Shown here in pieces: positions 35,679 through 44,509 of a DNA stretch of 64,000 bases. Origin of the DNA: RHLJ01 sp040222455. Lineage in GTDB: Bacteria; Bacteroidota; Rhodothermia; Balneolales; Balneolaceae. Each line of letters starts with the position of its first letter. The first letter of the stretch is position 1. The notes beneath the pieces are model-generated. The model searched no databases. It was not told where the DNA came from and saw only the letters and a program-made list of their open reading frames with translations. The stretch lies in contig JAVKDD010000020.1 in NCBI GenBank assembly GCA_040222455.1, positions 310,001 to 374,000 of the forward strand, written 5' to 3'. The translations under genes and the position numbers were made by a program.

Positions 35679-36334
35679 GTCTTAGCCAATCTGTAGAAGA
35701 TTATTTGAAAGCAATCTACATCCTTGAGACCGAAGGTGACGGAGCGACAACAACAAATATTGCGGAAATTTTAGACATCTCATCAGCTTCTGTTACCAAT
35801 ATGCTGAAACGATTAGCAGGGATGAATCTTATAGAGCACAAATCCTATAAAGGAGCTACCCTGACAGAAGCAGGTAAAAAAATTGCTCTTGAGATTCTAC
35901 GCCATCACCGACTATTGGAATTATACTTAAAAGAAATCATGGGCTACTCCTGGGATGAAGTACATGATGAAGCTGAAAAACTGGAACATCATATCTCAGA
36001 ACAGTTTGAAGATAAAATTGCCGAATTGTTAGACCATCCAACTCATGATCCTCATGGAGATCCCATTCCAACGAAAGATGGTGTGGTTCCAGAAATGGCG
36101 TCGCTTGCACTAACAGATGCCGAAATAGACACTCCTTATATAATTGGAAGGGTAAAGGACCAGAGTCCGGAGTTACTTAGGTATTTAGAAAAAACGGGAA
36201 TAATTCCTGGGGTAAAGCTTACCATCATTAAAAAAGATCCTTTTGAAGGTCCAGTTCAAGTTAAACTGGAAGAAGAAGAAAAAACGATCGGTTTTAGAAT
36301 AGCGGCACAAGTTTACGTTGTAACTAGCTCTTAA
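35675..36334 (+). CDS. DtxR/MntR-family metal-dependent transcriptional regulator
   Basis: 219 residues in three parts. Residues 1-62 are a winged helix (SVEDYLKAIYILETEGDGATTTNIAEILDISSASVTNMLKRL). Residues 63-140 are the metal-binding dimerisation domain, with HHRLLELYLKE and EAEKLEHHISEQ supplying ligands. The last 75 residues form an SH3-like FeoA domain. MntR and IdeR subtypes cannot be told apart safely, though EAEKLEHH is the form common in MntR-like proteins. It converges with the feo operon, overlapping its last gene by four bases. A palindrome with TTTAG/CTAAG half-sites precedes feoA and is its likely operator. Confidence 0.92.
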   Translation: MSLSQSVEDYLKAIYILETEGDGATTTNIAEILDISSASVTNMLKRLAGMNLIEHKSYKGATLTEAGKKIALEILRHHRLLELYLKEIMGYSWDEVHDEAEKLEHHISEQFEDKIAELLDHPTHDPHGDPIPTKDGVVPEMASLALTDAEIDTPYIIGRVKDQSPELLRYLEKTGIIPGVKLTIIKKDPFEGPVQVKLEEEEKTIGFRIAAQVYVVTSS

Positions 36335-37743
36335 GTAAATAGTCTCCAGATAAAAGCTAGTACTAACAAAAAGATTACGCCAAAACCAATAGGTAATAAA
36401 GAGGATAAAGCAGTCCATTTAAGACTTTTCGTTTCTTTATAAATAGTATAAATGGTAGTGCTACAAGGATTGTGCATTAAACTAAAGAACATCACACTTA
36501 TAGCTGTTAGTAAAGTCCATCCACCTGCATTTAGTACCTCATTTATCGTGCCAATATCTTCAGGTTCAAACATAATACCGGCACCAGATCCTACTCCTGC
36601 AATATTTGTACTCAACACTGTGAGCATTAAGATAGTAGGTATTACAATTTCATTAGCAGGAATAGCTACTATATAAGCAACTAGAATAACACCGTTTAAT
36701 CCAATGAACCATCCAATTGGGTCAAGATAATTAATGGCGTGTACAGCAATACTTACATCTCCAATTAAAATATTTGAAGATAGCCAGATTACAGCGCCAG
36801 CAGGTAGTGCAAAAATAATTGCTCGCCATAGTACAAAAATGGTTCTATCAATAAGTGAAGTATACAGCGTTTTTAAAATACGTGGAGATCGATAGGGTGG
36901 GAGCTCTAAGCTAAAAGTAGATGTTTCTCCTTTTAGCACGGTTTTATTTAGCATCCATGATGCCACGAAAGTAAGAAATACACCAAATAGTGCAATTCCA
37001 ACTACGGCTAGAGCTGTAGCGAAGCCAGCAAACCATGCAGGCGCAAGAGCCCCAACAAATAAACTGGACAGTATAATAATAGTAGGCCAACGTCCATTAC
37101 ATAAAGAAAAATTATTCGTTATGATAGCAATCAATCGTTCTCTGGGGCTATCAATAATTCTTGTTGAGATTATGCCGGCCGCGTTGCAACCAAACCCCAT
37201 CATCATACTCAAAGATTGCTTTCCATGAGCTCCTGCTTTTTTAAAAAGTCCATCCAGGTTAAATGCTACTCGTGGCAAGTAACCAAGATCTTCGAGTAAA
37301 GTAAACATTGGAAAGAAAATTGCCATAGGTGGAAGCATCACTGAAATAACCCACGCTGTAGCAAGATACATTCCATCAATTAAAAGTCCACTTAACCACC
37401 AAGGCCATATCGTAGTCCATTCTTTTAATAAAGGGTAGGTATTATCTATTAAGAGTGTTGCAAGCATTGATGAGGGATAATTGGCACCAATAATAGTAAG
37501 CCATATTACAAGCGTAAATAAACCGATCATGGCTGGAAAACCCCATAACCTACTGGTAAGAATACGATCTATCTTCTCGTCTTTTATAGCCCGTACTTTA
37601 TTCTTGGATAAAACATTGCTGGTTATAACTGCGGCTTTTCTAAATAGATTCTCTACATAAATATCATGTACAGATTCAGGTAAATTGCTTCTAAAAGAAT
37701 TGGCTTTTTCTAAAAGATTTTGAGAAGAATCTTGGTTAATCAT
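36331..37743 (-). CDS. feoB: FeoB membrane (permease) domain as a separate protein
   Basis: 470 residues: a short linker (1-65, ENLFRKAAVITSNVL) then about nine transmembrane helices with two nucleoside-recognition Gate repeats. The first Gate has MMGFGCNAAGIISTRIIDSPRERLIAIITNNFSLCNGRWPTI. Classical FeoB instead has GCNVPAIMATRT and SCSARLPVY, so this is the divergent FeoB subgroup with a CNGR(F/W)P motif, but the pore cysteines are kept. The gene overlaps the GTPase gene by eight bases in a different frame and has its own ATG. With its partner it should import Fe2+. Confidence 0.88.
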   Translation of the reverse strand: MINQDSSQNLLEKANSFRSNLPESVHDIYVENLFRKAAVITSNVLSKNKVRAIKDEKIDRILTSRLWGFPAMIGLFTLVIWLTIIGANYPSSMLATLLIDNTYPLLKEWTTIWPWWLSGLLIDGMYLATAWVISVMLPPMAIFFPMFTLLEDLGYLPRVAFNLDGLFKKAGAHGKQSLSMMMGFGCNAAGIISTRIIDSPRERLIAIITNNFSLCNGRWPTIIILSSLFVGALAPAWFAGFATALAVVGIALFGVFLTFVASWMLNKTVLKGETSTFSLELPPYRSPRILKTLYTSLIDRTIFVLWRAIIFALPAGAVIWLSSNILIGDVSIAVHAINYLDPIGWFIGLNGVILVAYIVAIPANEIVIPTILMLTVLSTNIAGVGSGAGIMFEPEDIGTINEVLNAGGWTLLTAISVMFFSLMHNPCSTTIYTIYKETKSLKWTALSSLLPIGFGVIFLLVLAFIWRLFT

Positions 37744-38569
37744 GATTAGCCTCTGTTGAATTTAAAAGCTTTAGTTCTTCATCAAGGTTAAGGTGAGGCT
37801 GATTAAAAGACTTATTTAGATCTAGAAGCTCTCCAGAACATAAGGCTTCCTCAATCCTTTTATCCCCTTCTAATAGCCGAATTGCCAACCACTTCTTATT
37901 TGGAAGTTCAGGGTATAATTCCTCCATATCTTTTACGAGATCATTAACAGGTATTTTGAGTTCTTTAGGGATTTCAATATCTGGGCTAGTCTCAATGTTA
38001 GTATTTCCTGCAGCTACTTCATGTATAGATGATAATAGCTCATCAAATCCCTTTTCATATCTTGCCACAGTGTCAATAACTGGAACTCCTAATTCTTCAC
38101 TTAAAGCAGTTATATCAATTTCGATTCCTTTTCTTTTCGCCTCATCCATTAGATTTAAGCAAATAACCACTTTGTTCGTTATCTCAAGAATTTGAAGCGT
38201 AAGATTTAAATTACGTTCTAAGCGAGTGGCATCAACAACAATTACGGTTACATCTGGTTGGCCGAATAGGATAAAATTTCTGGCTATTTCTTCATCTTCA
38301 CTAGTTGATAATAACGAGTAAGTACCAGGCAGATCAACAAGTTTGAATCTATTATTTTTGTAATCAAAAGCACCTTCAGCTCTGGATACAGTTTTACCAG
38401 GCCAATTACCAGTATGTTGTCGCAATCCCGTTAGTGCATTAAATACAGTGCTTTTACCAGTGTTTGGGTTTCCAGCAAGTGCAACCATATAGTCCCAGTT
38501 ATCAAACTTAAGACCTAATTTTTTTAGCTGTTTTCGCTTAAAAGATTCCGTTTTAATGTCAGTTGACAT
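37736..38569 (-). CDS. feoB: FeoB GTPase domain as a separate protein
   Basis: 277 residues holding the G protein and helical (GDI-like) domains of FeoB without membrane helices. G1 is AGNPNTGKSTVFNALTG (about 32-48), switch I includes HTGNWPGKTV, G3 is DLPGTYSL, and G4 is NLMD. The C-terminal helical part (KKWLAIRLLEGD) is the usual GDI region. In most bacteria these domains are fused to the membrane part. Here the reading frame stops (TGA) just as the permease ORF opens. It lies two bases after feoA. Confidence 0.92.
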   Translation of the reverse strand: MSTDIKTESFKRKQLKKLGLKFDNWDYMVALAGNPNTGKSTVFNALTGLRQHTGNWPGKTVSRAEGAFDYKNNRFKLVDLPGTYSLLSTSEDEEIARNFILFGQPDVTVIVVDATRLERNLNLTLQILEITNKVVICLNLMDEAKRKGIEIDITALSEELGVPVIDTVARYEKGFDELLSSIHEVAAGNTNIETSPDIEIPKELKIPVNDLVKDMEELYPELPNKKWLAIRLLEGDKRIEEALCSGELLDLNKSFNQPHLNLDEELKLLNSTEANHD

Positions 38570-38570
38570 A

Positions 38571-38804
38571 CTAACTTTCTCTTAAATAAATTTTTTCTGC
38601 CTGTTCTTTTCTCAAGGCTATCACTGTTCCCAGTACCTCATATGCTTTAGAACCACCCGAAGCACTGTTAAAACAGTTTCTGATACTCACACCCGGATAT
38701 ATTCCAAGATCTAACAACCTGCGCCTTTCGGCTCTTTGCATATTGTTATCAATCTCTTTAATAGTAGATGATTTGCCTTCTTCTAAATTTGTAAGTGGTG
38801 ACAT
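38571..38804 (-). CDS. feoA: FeoA, ferrous iron transport accessory protein
   Basis: About 77 residues with the SH3-like FeoA fold: SPLTNLEEGKSSTIKEID, the RRRLLDLGIYPGVSIRN motif and ALRKEQAEKIYL. An ATG at 38822 would add six residues (MINIID). I prefer 38804 because the family opens at SPLTNLEEG and because the candidate operator at 38828-38849 would otherwise sit against the start codon. It is the first gene of feoA-feoB(GTPase)-feoB(permease). Confidence 0.9.
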   Translation of the reverse strand: MSPLTNLEEGKSSTIKEIDNNMQRAERRRLLDLGIYPGVSIRNCFNSASGGSKAYEVLGTVIALRKEQAEKIYLRES

Positions 38805-38827
38805 GTCAATTATATTAATCAAAGTTC

Positions 38828-38849
38828 AAATTTAGTCAAGACTAAGTTT
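38828..38849. promoter_or_regulatory. Candidate DtxR/MntR operator upstream of feoA
   Basis: A 22-bp inverted repeat with arms AAATTTAGTC and GACTAAGTTT separated by AA; nine of ten positions pair. Size and TTTAG/CTAAG half-sites fit the DtxR/MntR operator class, and the regulator gene is at the other end of the same cluster. Its centre lies about 34 bases upstream of the preferred feoA start, where it would block the promoter. Confidence 0.7.
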
Positions 38850-38902
38850 AAATTCAATTAGAATTGATTTACAAAATTACTTTATTTAAATAGCGTAAGA
38901 AG

Positions 38903-39715
38903 CTATTTAATCAACATCATCTGTTTAGAGGTTACTTCATTTACAGCCGTTAACCGATAGATATAAACTCCGGATGGAGCTTGAGAAGCGTTCCAAGAGA
39001 CTGATTGATCACCTGTTAACTGATACTCATTTACTAAGGTTGAAACTAATTCCCCCAATAAATTAAAAACCTCAAGTTTCACATTAGATGGAGTTGATAA
39101 CTGATATGAAATAGTAGTGGAAGGATTGAATGGATTAGGGTAGTTTTGGTTTAATTTGATTTCATTTGGAAGGTCAAAATCAATTGTTTCAGAAGATGTG
39201 GAAATTTTTGCAAGTTCTTCTTCAATTTTACTTTTAACGATTTCAGCTTCAGAATTTGTTACATCAACATTTCCCTTATATGCAACTTTTCCATTGGCAT
39301 CAATAACAACCGCTCTATCATAATCTAAAGCATTGCCAAAGTACGAGGCACCAATACTCCCACCATTTAGTAGTAATGGATACGTTATCTCAGTAATCTG
39401 TTGGAAGGAATTATTCGTAGAAACCGGATCATTCCAAGTATCTATTCCTAAAGCTACAAAGTTACTATCAGTTTCAAATACTTTATGAATTTTAGTTTCT
39501 GTATTGCCACCATTACTTCTACAATGTGGGCATCCAGCGCCATAAAAAAATATGAAAACTACTTTACCAGGGTAATCAGACAATGAAATTTTAATTCCTT
39601 CAGCCTCTCTCAATACCTGAAGTGAAAAACCGGGCGCTTCATCACCTACATTCACTTGTGAAAAAGAAACGGTTGTTAATATAAGTGTAAGAACTATTGT
39701 GGCAAATGCTTTCAT
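38903..39715 (-). CDS. Secreted redoxin (AhpC/TSA-type) with T9SS C-terminal sorting domain
   Basis: 270 residues: signal peptide (about 1-19), redoxin domain (20-170) with an active-site CPHC motif (C62, C65) in FFYGAGCPHCRSNGG. An 80-residue sorting domain follows, containing NQNYPNPFNPSTTISYQL and ending KQMMLIK. The sorting domain should direct it through the type IX secretion system to the cell surface or medium. It is the last gene of an operon with TlpA, an outer membrane barrel protein and a 45-residue membrane protein whose stop overlaps its ATG. A thiol-disulfide enzyme placed outside the outer membrane is noteworthy; its substrate is unknown. Confidence 0.92.
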   Translation of the reverse strand: MKAFATIVLTLILTTVSFSQVNVGDEAPGFSLQVLREAEGIKISLSDYPGKVVFIFFYGAGCPHCRSNGGNTETKIHKVFETDSNFVALGIDTWNDPVSTNNSFQQITEITYPLLLNGGSIGASYFGNALDYDRAVVIDANGKVAYKGNVDVTNSEAEIVKSKIEEELAKISTSSETIDFDLPNEIKLNQNYPNPFNPSTTISYQLSTPSNVKLEVFNLLGELVSTLVNEYQLTGDQSVSWNASQAPSGVYIYRLTAVNEVTSKQMMLIK

Positions 39716-39849
39716 AAAGAAACAATTGTTAATTTATAATGATTAAGATCTTCATTGATAGCTGTGGCAACACGTTCTGAATGAGTAAGCATTCTATATC
39801 CAAGATTTAAAATAATTGAAAGAGTTATTAAAGCTATTGAAAAACTCAT
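39712..39849 (-). CDS. 45-residue membrane protein translationally coupled to the secreted redoxin
   Basis: An ORF from ATG 39847-39849 to TGA 39712-39714, overlapping the redoxin start codon as ATGA. The product has one hydrophobic helix (SFSIALITLSIILNLGY), then a polar amphipathic tail (TAINEDLNHYKLTIVSL). It starts 14 bases after the outer membrane protein gene. Filling this gap exactly, with stop/start overlap, supports it being real rather than chance. No family was recognised; an inner-membrane microprotein is the simplest reading. Confidence 0.6.
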   Translation of the reverse strand: MSFSIALITLSIILNLGYRMLTHSERVATAINEDLNHYKLTIVSL

Positions 39850-39863
39850 AATTAGTAATGCTT

Positions 39864-41402
39864 CTAAAACCGGGTTGAAAATCGAATTTCAATGCCCTCA
39901 AAGTCTAAAATTTCATAACAAATACCCGAAGTACAGGCAGGTCCACCCTGTCTTTTACCAGCAAATAAATCTATTCGATTATTGTAGTTAAATTTATATG
40001 AAACACTTCCTCCAACCCATGTCCTCAAATCATCTTCCACAGTAAATGTTTTTGTATTATCTGTCAATTGTGGATCTGTACTAGCTTCAAAAATCAGTCC
40101 TACAGAAAAATCCGGCAGATATGAAAAAGTTAAAGAACTATAGTAGTTTGCACTTGTGTTGGGGACGAACTTATTAATGGTAAAATCGAACTCATCTCTA
40201 TTAAAAGTTTGATACTGAAGGTCTAAAACTAACCCCCAAACATAATCGAATGATTTATCAGCTATAAACCCAACTGAAATACGATCCTCTTCTCTTTTAA
40301 AATCATCATTTGCGATATCAATAAAAGATTTGATAGATAAGTAATCATCAACCTGATAGCTTCCTTCTAAGAAAAATTCTGTGTAATTAAATACCTTGAA
40401 GAGATCATTTTTTGCTTTGGTGATGTTTGCAGTAATTGAATGTCCAGCATCGAAATTGTAATAGAATTCAGCTTGTATTCCAGTTTCATTTGTTGTTTCA
40501 AGAACATGGGTACTTCTGTTTAAGACGGGATAAGTATGTTCTTTAATTAATGAAGGAGGGTCGTTATAACCTTGACCTAATTTAAATAGATTATAGTTTT
40601 TATACTCTAGACTTCCACCGAAAGAATTAAGATAGAAGTTGAGCCCTGTATATAATGCGTAAGAGTCATCTTGATTGAATGCTAATATTGAAGCGTCATT
40701 TTGAAAAGCATATTCTCCAAAAAGCTGTACGTTAGTACTTGGGGCTAAATCAAATAAGAGTGAGCCATATTCCTGATCAACAGTTGAAAAGCTAGAGTTT
40801 GATCTCATATAAGCTCCTCCAATACTTATTTTATCTGATATAAAAATATTGGCTTGAAAAGCTTCTACTAAATCAGGTCGCCTTAAACTATCTATGGAAA
40901 CTGTGGGTGGAATAACATTAAAAAGTGGTTTAGCCATTAAGGCTTTTACTTCTAACCATTTTAAATTAGCATCAACAGCAACTCCTTCAAGATCTCGAAA
41001 AAAAGAATACCTTGATCGTTCAGAGTCATCCTCATATACAGAACCAGGGATACTATAACTTCTTAAAAGCAAGCCACGGCCTATAGTTTCATAAAAATTA
41101 CCCACTCGAATCCGGAAGAGATCATCTTGATACTGGAATCTTTTTTGGGTGAGTTCCAGGTAATTTCTTTCCTGAAACGGAGTTTGGAAATATTCTACTT
41201 TTCCATAAAAGCTTAATTTATCTGCATCATAAACTAGATTTAGTTGATTATAGGAAGTGATTAAATCGGAGTTGTCTTCAAAGGGTAAATTTCCATATTG
41301 GAACTCAACCATATTAGAACCATAAACCTGAGCTTTTAATGAAGTTGTTTTAGTAATAGTAACTAACACAACACATAATAATATGAGTAATAGTACTCTC
41401 AT
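39864..41402 (-). CDS. Outer membrane beta-barrel protein of the redoxin operon (DUF6029-like)
   Basis: 512 residues with a signal peptide (cleaved after SLKAQ, about residue 25) and long alternating strands throughout, ending in EGIEIRFSTRF with the terminal phenylalanine. Repeated strand pairs with Tyr/Phe ends (LSFYGKVEYF, RIRVGNFYETIGRGLLLRSY) resemble the DUF6029 proteins of this lineage. Near the C-terminus a GGPACTSGICYE segment holds two cysteines, suitable for a disulfide handled by the thioredoxin-like proteins of the same operon. Its ATG overlaps the stop of tlpA. Confidence 0.78.
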   Translation of the reverse strand: MRVLLLILLCVVLVTITKTTSLKAQVYGSNMVEFQYGNLPFEDNSDLITSYNQLNLVYDADKLSFYGKVEYFQTPFQERNYLELTQKRFQYQDDLFRIRVGNFYETIGRGLLLRSYSIPGSVYEDDSERSRYSFFRDLEGVAVDANLKWLEVKALMAKPLFNVIPPTVSIDSLRRPDLVEAFQANIFISDKISIGGAYMRSNSSFSTVDQEYGSLLFDLAPSTNVQLFGEYAFQNDASILAFNQDDSYALYTGLNFYLNSFGGSLEYKNYNLFKLGQGYNDPPSLIKEHTYPVLNRSTHVLETTNETGIQAEFYYNFDAGHSITANITKAKNDLFKVFNYTEFFLEGSYQVDDYLSIKSFIDIANDDFKREEDRISVGFIADKSFDYVWGLVLDLQYQTFNRDEFDFTINKFVPNTSANYYSSLTFSYLPDFSVGLIFEASTDPQLTDNTKTFTVEDDLRTWVGGSVSYKFNYNNRIDLFAGKRQGGPACTSGICYEILDFEGIEIRFSTRF

Positions 41403-41878
41403 TTTTCGAGGAGTTTTAAAATTTCTTCTCTTATTGCAATTTCTTCACCAGGTTTGTATCCCTCGTGGAAATACACAATTTCGTTATCACTATTAACAAT
41501 GAGTAGAGTTGGAATAACTCGGACTCCAAGCTTTGCCATGACTTCACTATTAGTATCTAATAAAACTGGGTAATTAACACCAAGTGATCGAGCAAATGGT
41601 TTTACTTTTGCAAGATTTCTGGGACCATCAATACTAATTCCAATAAAACTTACTCCCTCAGTTTTAAACTCTTCTGAAATCTCTACTAACTTTGGTAAAG
41701 ACTTAATGCAAGGTTTACACCAGGTCGCCCAAAAATCAATGACGGTAAGTTGATCTCCCTTTAAGCTTGTAAATGTAGTTGGTCTATTATCTAAATTTTT
41801 AAGACGAAAATTATTCACCTTAGGAGGAGCCATAGAAAAACTTCCTATTAATATAAATAATGAGAGTAATAGCTTCAT
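41399..41878 (-). CDS. TlpA/ResA-like exported thioredoxin
   Basis: 159 residues with an N-terminal signal or anchor helix and a thioredoxin fold carrying WCKPC (C54, C57), the TlpA-type insertion around ISIDGPRNLAKVKPFARSLG, and cis-proline in RVIPTLLIV. It is the first gene of the operon that continues with the barrel protein, the 45-residue membrane protein and the secreted redoxin. It likely supplies reducing power in the periplasm, perhaps to the cysteines of the barrel or the redoxin. Confidence 0.92.
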   Translation of the reverse strand: MKLLLSLFILIGSFSMAPPKVNNFRLKNLDNRPTTFTSLKGDQLTVIDFWATWCKPCIKSLPKLVEISEEFKTEGVSFIGISIDGPRNLAKVKPFARSLGVNYPVLLDTNSEVMAKLGVRVIPTLLIVNSDNEIVYFHEGYKPGEEIAIREEILKLLEK

Positions 41879-42019
41879 GTTGATTCAATTCAATTGCAAT
41901 AAATTAAGTATCAACAATTAAGCGAAATGAATTATCACAAAAGAATAAAATATAAAAACCTCTAAGTATGAAGTAATTTATATACATTTCGATTCCTAAC
42001 CTCATCTAAAATAAAGACT

Positions 42020-42877
42020 ATGAAAAGTATACTATACTTCGTTGCCATAATATTTTTATTGATACCAATGGCATTAAAAGCACAATCTGGAAAGGTCTAT
42101 GATGCTCTATCAATGAAAAGTGAAATACTGGATATGGATCGTAAGTTCGCTATTTACTTACCACCTGATTACGAAACTTCAGAGCGAAGTTATCCAGTCC
42201 TTTATTTATTACATGGCGCTGGTGATGATCAAACAGGTTGGGTACAGTTTGGTGAGGTACTTAGAATTACGGATACAGCTATTAGAGATGGAAGTGCAAC
42301 TCCAATGATTATCGTAATGCCAGATGCTGATACTGGGCAAAGGGGTTATTTTAATGTTCCAAATTGGAACTACGAAGATTTCTTTTTTGAAGAGCTAATG
42401 CCCTATGTAGAAAATAAATATCGTATAAAAAAGGAAAAAAGATTCAGAGCCATTGCAGGACTTTCTATGGGCGGAGGTGGATCATTCATGTATGCATTGC
42501 ATCATCCTGAATTGTTTTCTTCTGCAGCACCATTAAGTGCATATGTAGGTCCCTTAAGTTTAGAGCAATTCAAAAGTCAAATAAGGGATATGGAGGGAGT
42601 TTCTGATGAGCAAGCAGAAGCTTATTATAAAAATCATAGTGCAATTGAACTTGTGAAAAATATGCCCGATGAACAAAGAGATGATGTTCGTTGGTATATC
42701 AGTGTTGGTGATGATGATTTTTTATATGAAGGGAATTCGTTAATTCACATTGCAATGAAGAAAAGAGAAGTACCTCATGAATATCGAGTAGCAGAAGGTG
42801 GACATACTTGGACGTACTGGCGAATGGAATTACCCAATGTTCTTCATTTTGTCTCTCAAGGTTTTCATCAATATTGA
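42020..42877 (+). CDS. Exported esterase D/CE1-like alpha/beta hydrolase
   Basis: 285 residues with a signal peptide (cleaved after ALKAQ). The catalytic triad is visible: nucleophile S149 in GLSMGG, an acid in ISVGDDDFLYEGN, and a late histidine in EGGHTWTYWR. LLHGAGDD forms the oxyanion region and PVLYLLHG the preceding strand. This fits the putative esterase family PF00756, which includes feruloyl and acetyl xylan esterases and trehalose mycolyltransferases. It is transcribed alone between two minus-strand units; substrate unknown. Confidence 0.88.
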   Translation: MKSILYFVAIIFLLIPMALKAQSGKVYDALSMKSEILDMDRKFAIYLPPDYETSERSYPVLYLLHGAGDDQTGWVQFGEVLRITDTAIRDGSATPMIIVMPDADTGQRGYFNVPNWNYEDFFFEELMPYVENKYRIKKEKRFRAIAGLSMGGGGSFMYALHHPELFSSAAPLSAYVGPLSLEQFKSQIRDMEGVSDEQAEAYYKNHSAIELVKNMPDEQRDDVRWYISVGDDDFLYEGNSLIHIAMKKREVPHEYRVAEGGHTWTYWRMELPNVLHFVSQGFHQY

Positions 42878-42996
42878 TTAACCTGAGTTAGTTACAAATA
42901 TCATCTTCTATAATATATAACCAGTCTTTTAACGGCGTATGCCTGAAATCATAAGCTGTCTAAAAGAGGAATAACTATCTTTTTGATAATATCTAA

Positions 42997-43016
42997 ATTC
43001 CTGCTTTTGCAGGAAT
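42997..43016. repeat. Short perfect hairpin
   Basis: ATTCCTGC (42997-43004) and GCAGGAAT (43009-43016) around a TTTT loop, in the gap after the esterase and downstream of the TolB-like gene. No T tract follows, so it may be a dispersed stem-loop element or a weak bidirectional terminator. Confidence 0.6.
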
Positions 43017-43093
43017 GTTAAATATAAGTTTTTAAACAAGCATGGGTAATATCTATAGCGAAATAATGCTAAATAGTATTAATAGATTAAAAA

Positions 43094-44185
43094 CTAATCT
43101 ACCCAGTCAGCAATAAATAAGTTTGTTGATCGATCACCACCGTTAAATCGATTCGATGCAAATACGATTTTTGTTCCATCATAAGAAAACATAGGAAACG
43201 AATCGAATGTATCATCAAAGGTGATTTGCTTCAAACCTGTTCCATCTAAATTTATCATAAACAGGTTAAATGGGAATCCCCGAGCTGAACCGTGATTAGA
43301 TGAAAAAATGATTTTCTCGCCAGAAGGATGGAAATACGGAGCCCAATTAGCATTCCCTAAATCTGTAATTTGAGTTAACTCACTACCATCAAGATTAACG
43401 GTATATAGCTCCATATCAGTGGGTTCCACAAGCCCTTCGGAAAGAAGAGAAGTATATTTTTCGATTTCTTCAGGTGTTTTTGGACGAGAAGATCGAAAAA
43501 CTAGTTTCTTACCATCGGGAGAGAAGAAAGCCCCGCCATCGTAGCCAAGTTCGTCTGTGATTTGAACAACATCAGATCCGTCGGTATTCATTAAATAAAG
43601 CTCTAAATCACCTGAACGCATGGAGGTAAAAACAATTTTTGACCCGTCTGGAGATAAAGTAGCTTCAGCATCGTATCCCGGACTATTTTCTGTAAGATTC
43701 GCAATAATTTCACCTTCCAGATTTGCTTTGAAGATATCATAACCTTCGTAAATTGGCCAAACATAAGCACCATTTGGGCCACGTTCAGGAACTTCAGGAC
43801 AAGCAAGATCAGCTAAATGAGTAGAGCCGTACACAAAGGTGGTATCGCCCGGGAGAAAGAATGAACATGTAGTACGTCCAGTTCCGGTACTAATCATAGT
43901 TGGCATGAAATCTTCATCTTTCTGTGTAGTAGCATCCATGTAATAAATCTGATCGCAATCTGCGCCCCATGCAGCGTTATCGGATTGGAAAATGAGTTTA
44001 GTGTCTTCAAATCCCCAATAAGCTTCTGCGTTATTTTCTCCAAACGTAAGTTGGCGAACATTTTGAAAATGGACTTCTTCAGCATATTTTAAGGTATCTG
44101 CATCAGGATTATATGGCGCTTCTTTAGGTTCAGAAGAGCAATTTATAAGGAAAAAAGGCACTAGAAAGAGAGAAAAATATTTCAT
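43094..44185 (-). CDS. TolB-like beta-propeller lipoprotein
   Basis: 363 residues with a lipoprotein signal (C16 in FLINCSS). It has about six WD40-like PD40 repeats, each with a pattern like LSPDGSKIVFTSMRSGDLELYLMNTDG, e.g. FSPDGKKLVFRSSR, FHPSGEKIIFSSNHG and FSYDGTKIVFASNR. This matches the TolB C-terminal propeller without the TolB N-terminal domain. Such proteins sit in the periplasm and are often linked to peptidases or transport, but here it stands alone. Confidence 0.87.
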   Translation of the reverse strand: MKYFSLFLVPFFLINCSSEPKEAPYNPDADTLKYAEEVHFQNVRQLTFGENNAEAYWGFEDTKLIFQSDNAAWGADCDQIYYMDATTQKDEDFMPTMISTGTGRTTCSFFLPGDTTFVYGSTHLADLACPEVPERGPNGAYVWPIYEGYDIFKANLEGEIIANLTENSPGYDAEATLSPDGSKIVFTSMRSGDLELYLMNTDGSDVVQITDELGYDGGAFFSPDGKKLVFRSSRPKTPEEIEKYTSLLSEGLVEPTDMELYTVNLDGSELTQITDLGNANWAPYFHPSGEKIIFSSNHGSARGFPFNLFMINLDGTGLKQITFDDTFDSFPMFSYDGTKIVFASNRFNGGDRSTNLFIADWVD

Positions 44186-44276
44186 GAATTCAGATTGTTA
44201 GAAAATTAGGCAGAACTTAACGCTCTAATGTGAAGATTTTATGAAGACATCTAAAAGATTTTAAATGATAATAAAA

Positions 44277-44450
44277 TCAAAAGATTGTAGTCAAAGACAT
44301 GCGAAACTCGAAGATATCATCAACAAAGTTGTAGCCAAGAGCAGGTTCTAAAAACATTTTTTTAGAGGTTCTACCGAGTACAAAAGAAGATATATAAAAA
44401 GATCCCATAAGGGTAAGTTTTAAGGCTTTCAAAGTCTTGAAGTAAATCAT
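44277..44450 (-). pseudogene. 57-residue ORF resembling an outer membrane protein C-terminus
   Basis: In the 324-bp gap between the TolB-like and TonB-receptor genes, an ATG at 44448-44450 opens 57 codons. The last part, FLEPALGYNFVDDIFEFRMSLTTIF, has alternating strand character and a terminal phenylalanine like the end of a beta-barrel. The first part is a hydrophobic stretch (LKLTLMGSFYISSFVLG). A stop codon lies upstream in frame. It may be the remnant of a deleted outer membrane protein gene or a small real gene; support is limited. Confidence 0.3.
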
Positions 44451-44509
44451 AGAATAAATGTGTGGTTTTATTCTCTAACTATTAAAAAGAAACCAGGTAT
44501 TCGAATAAT

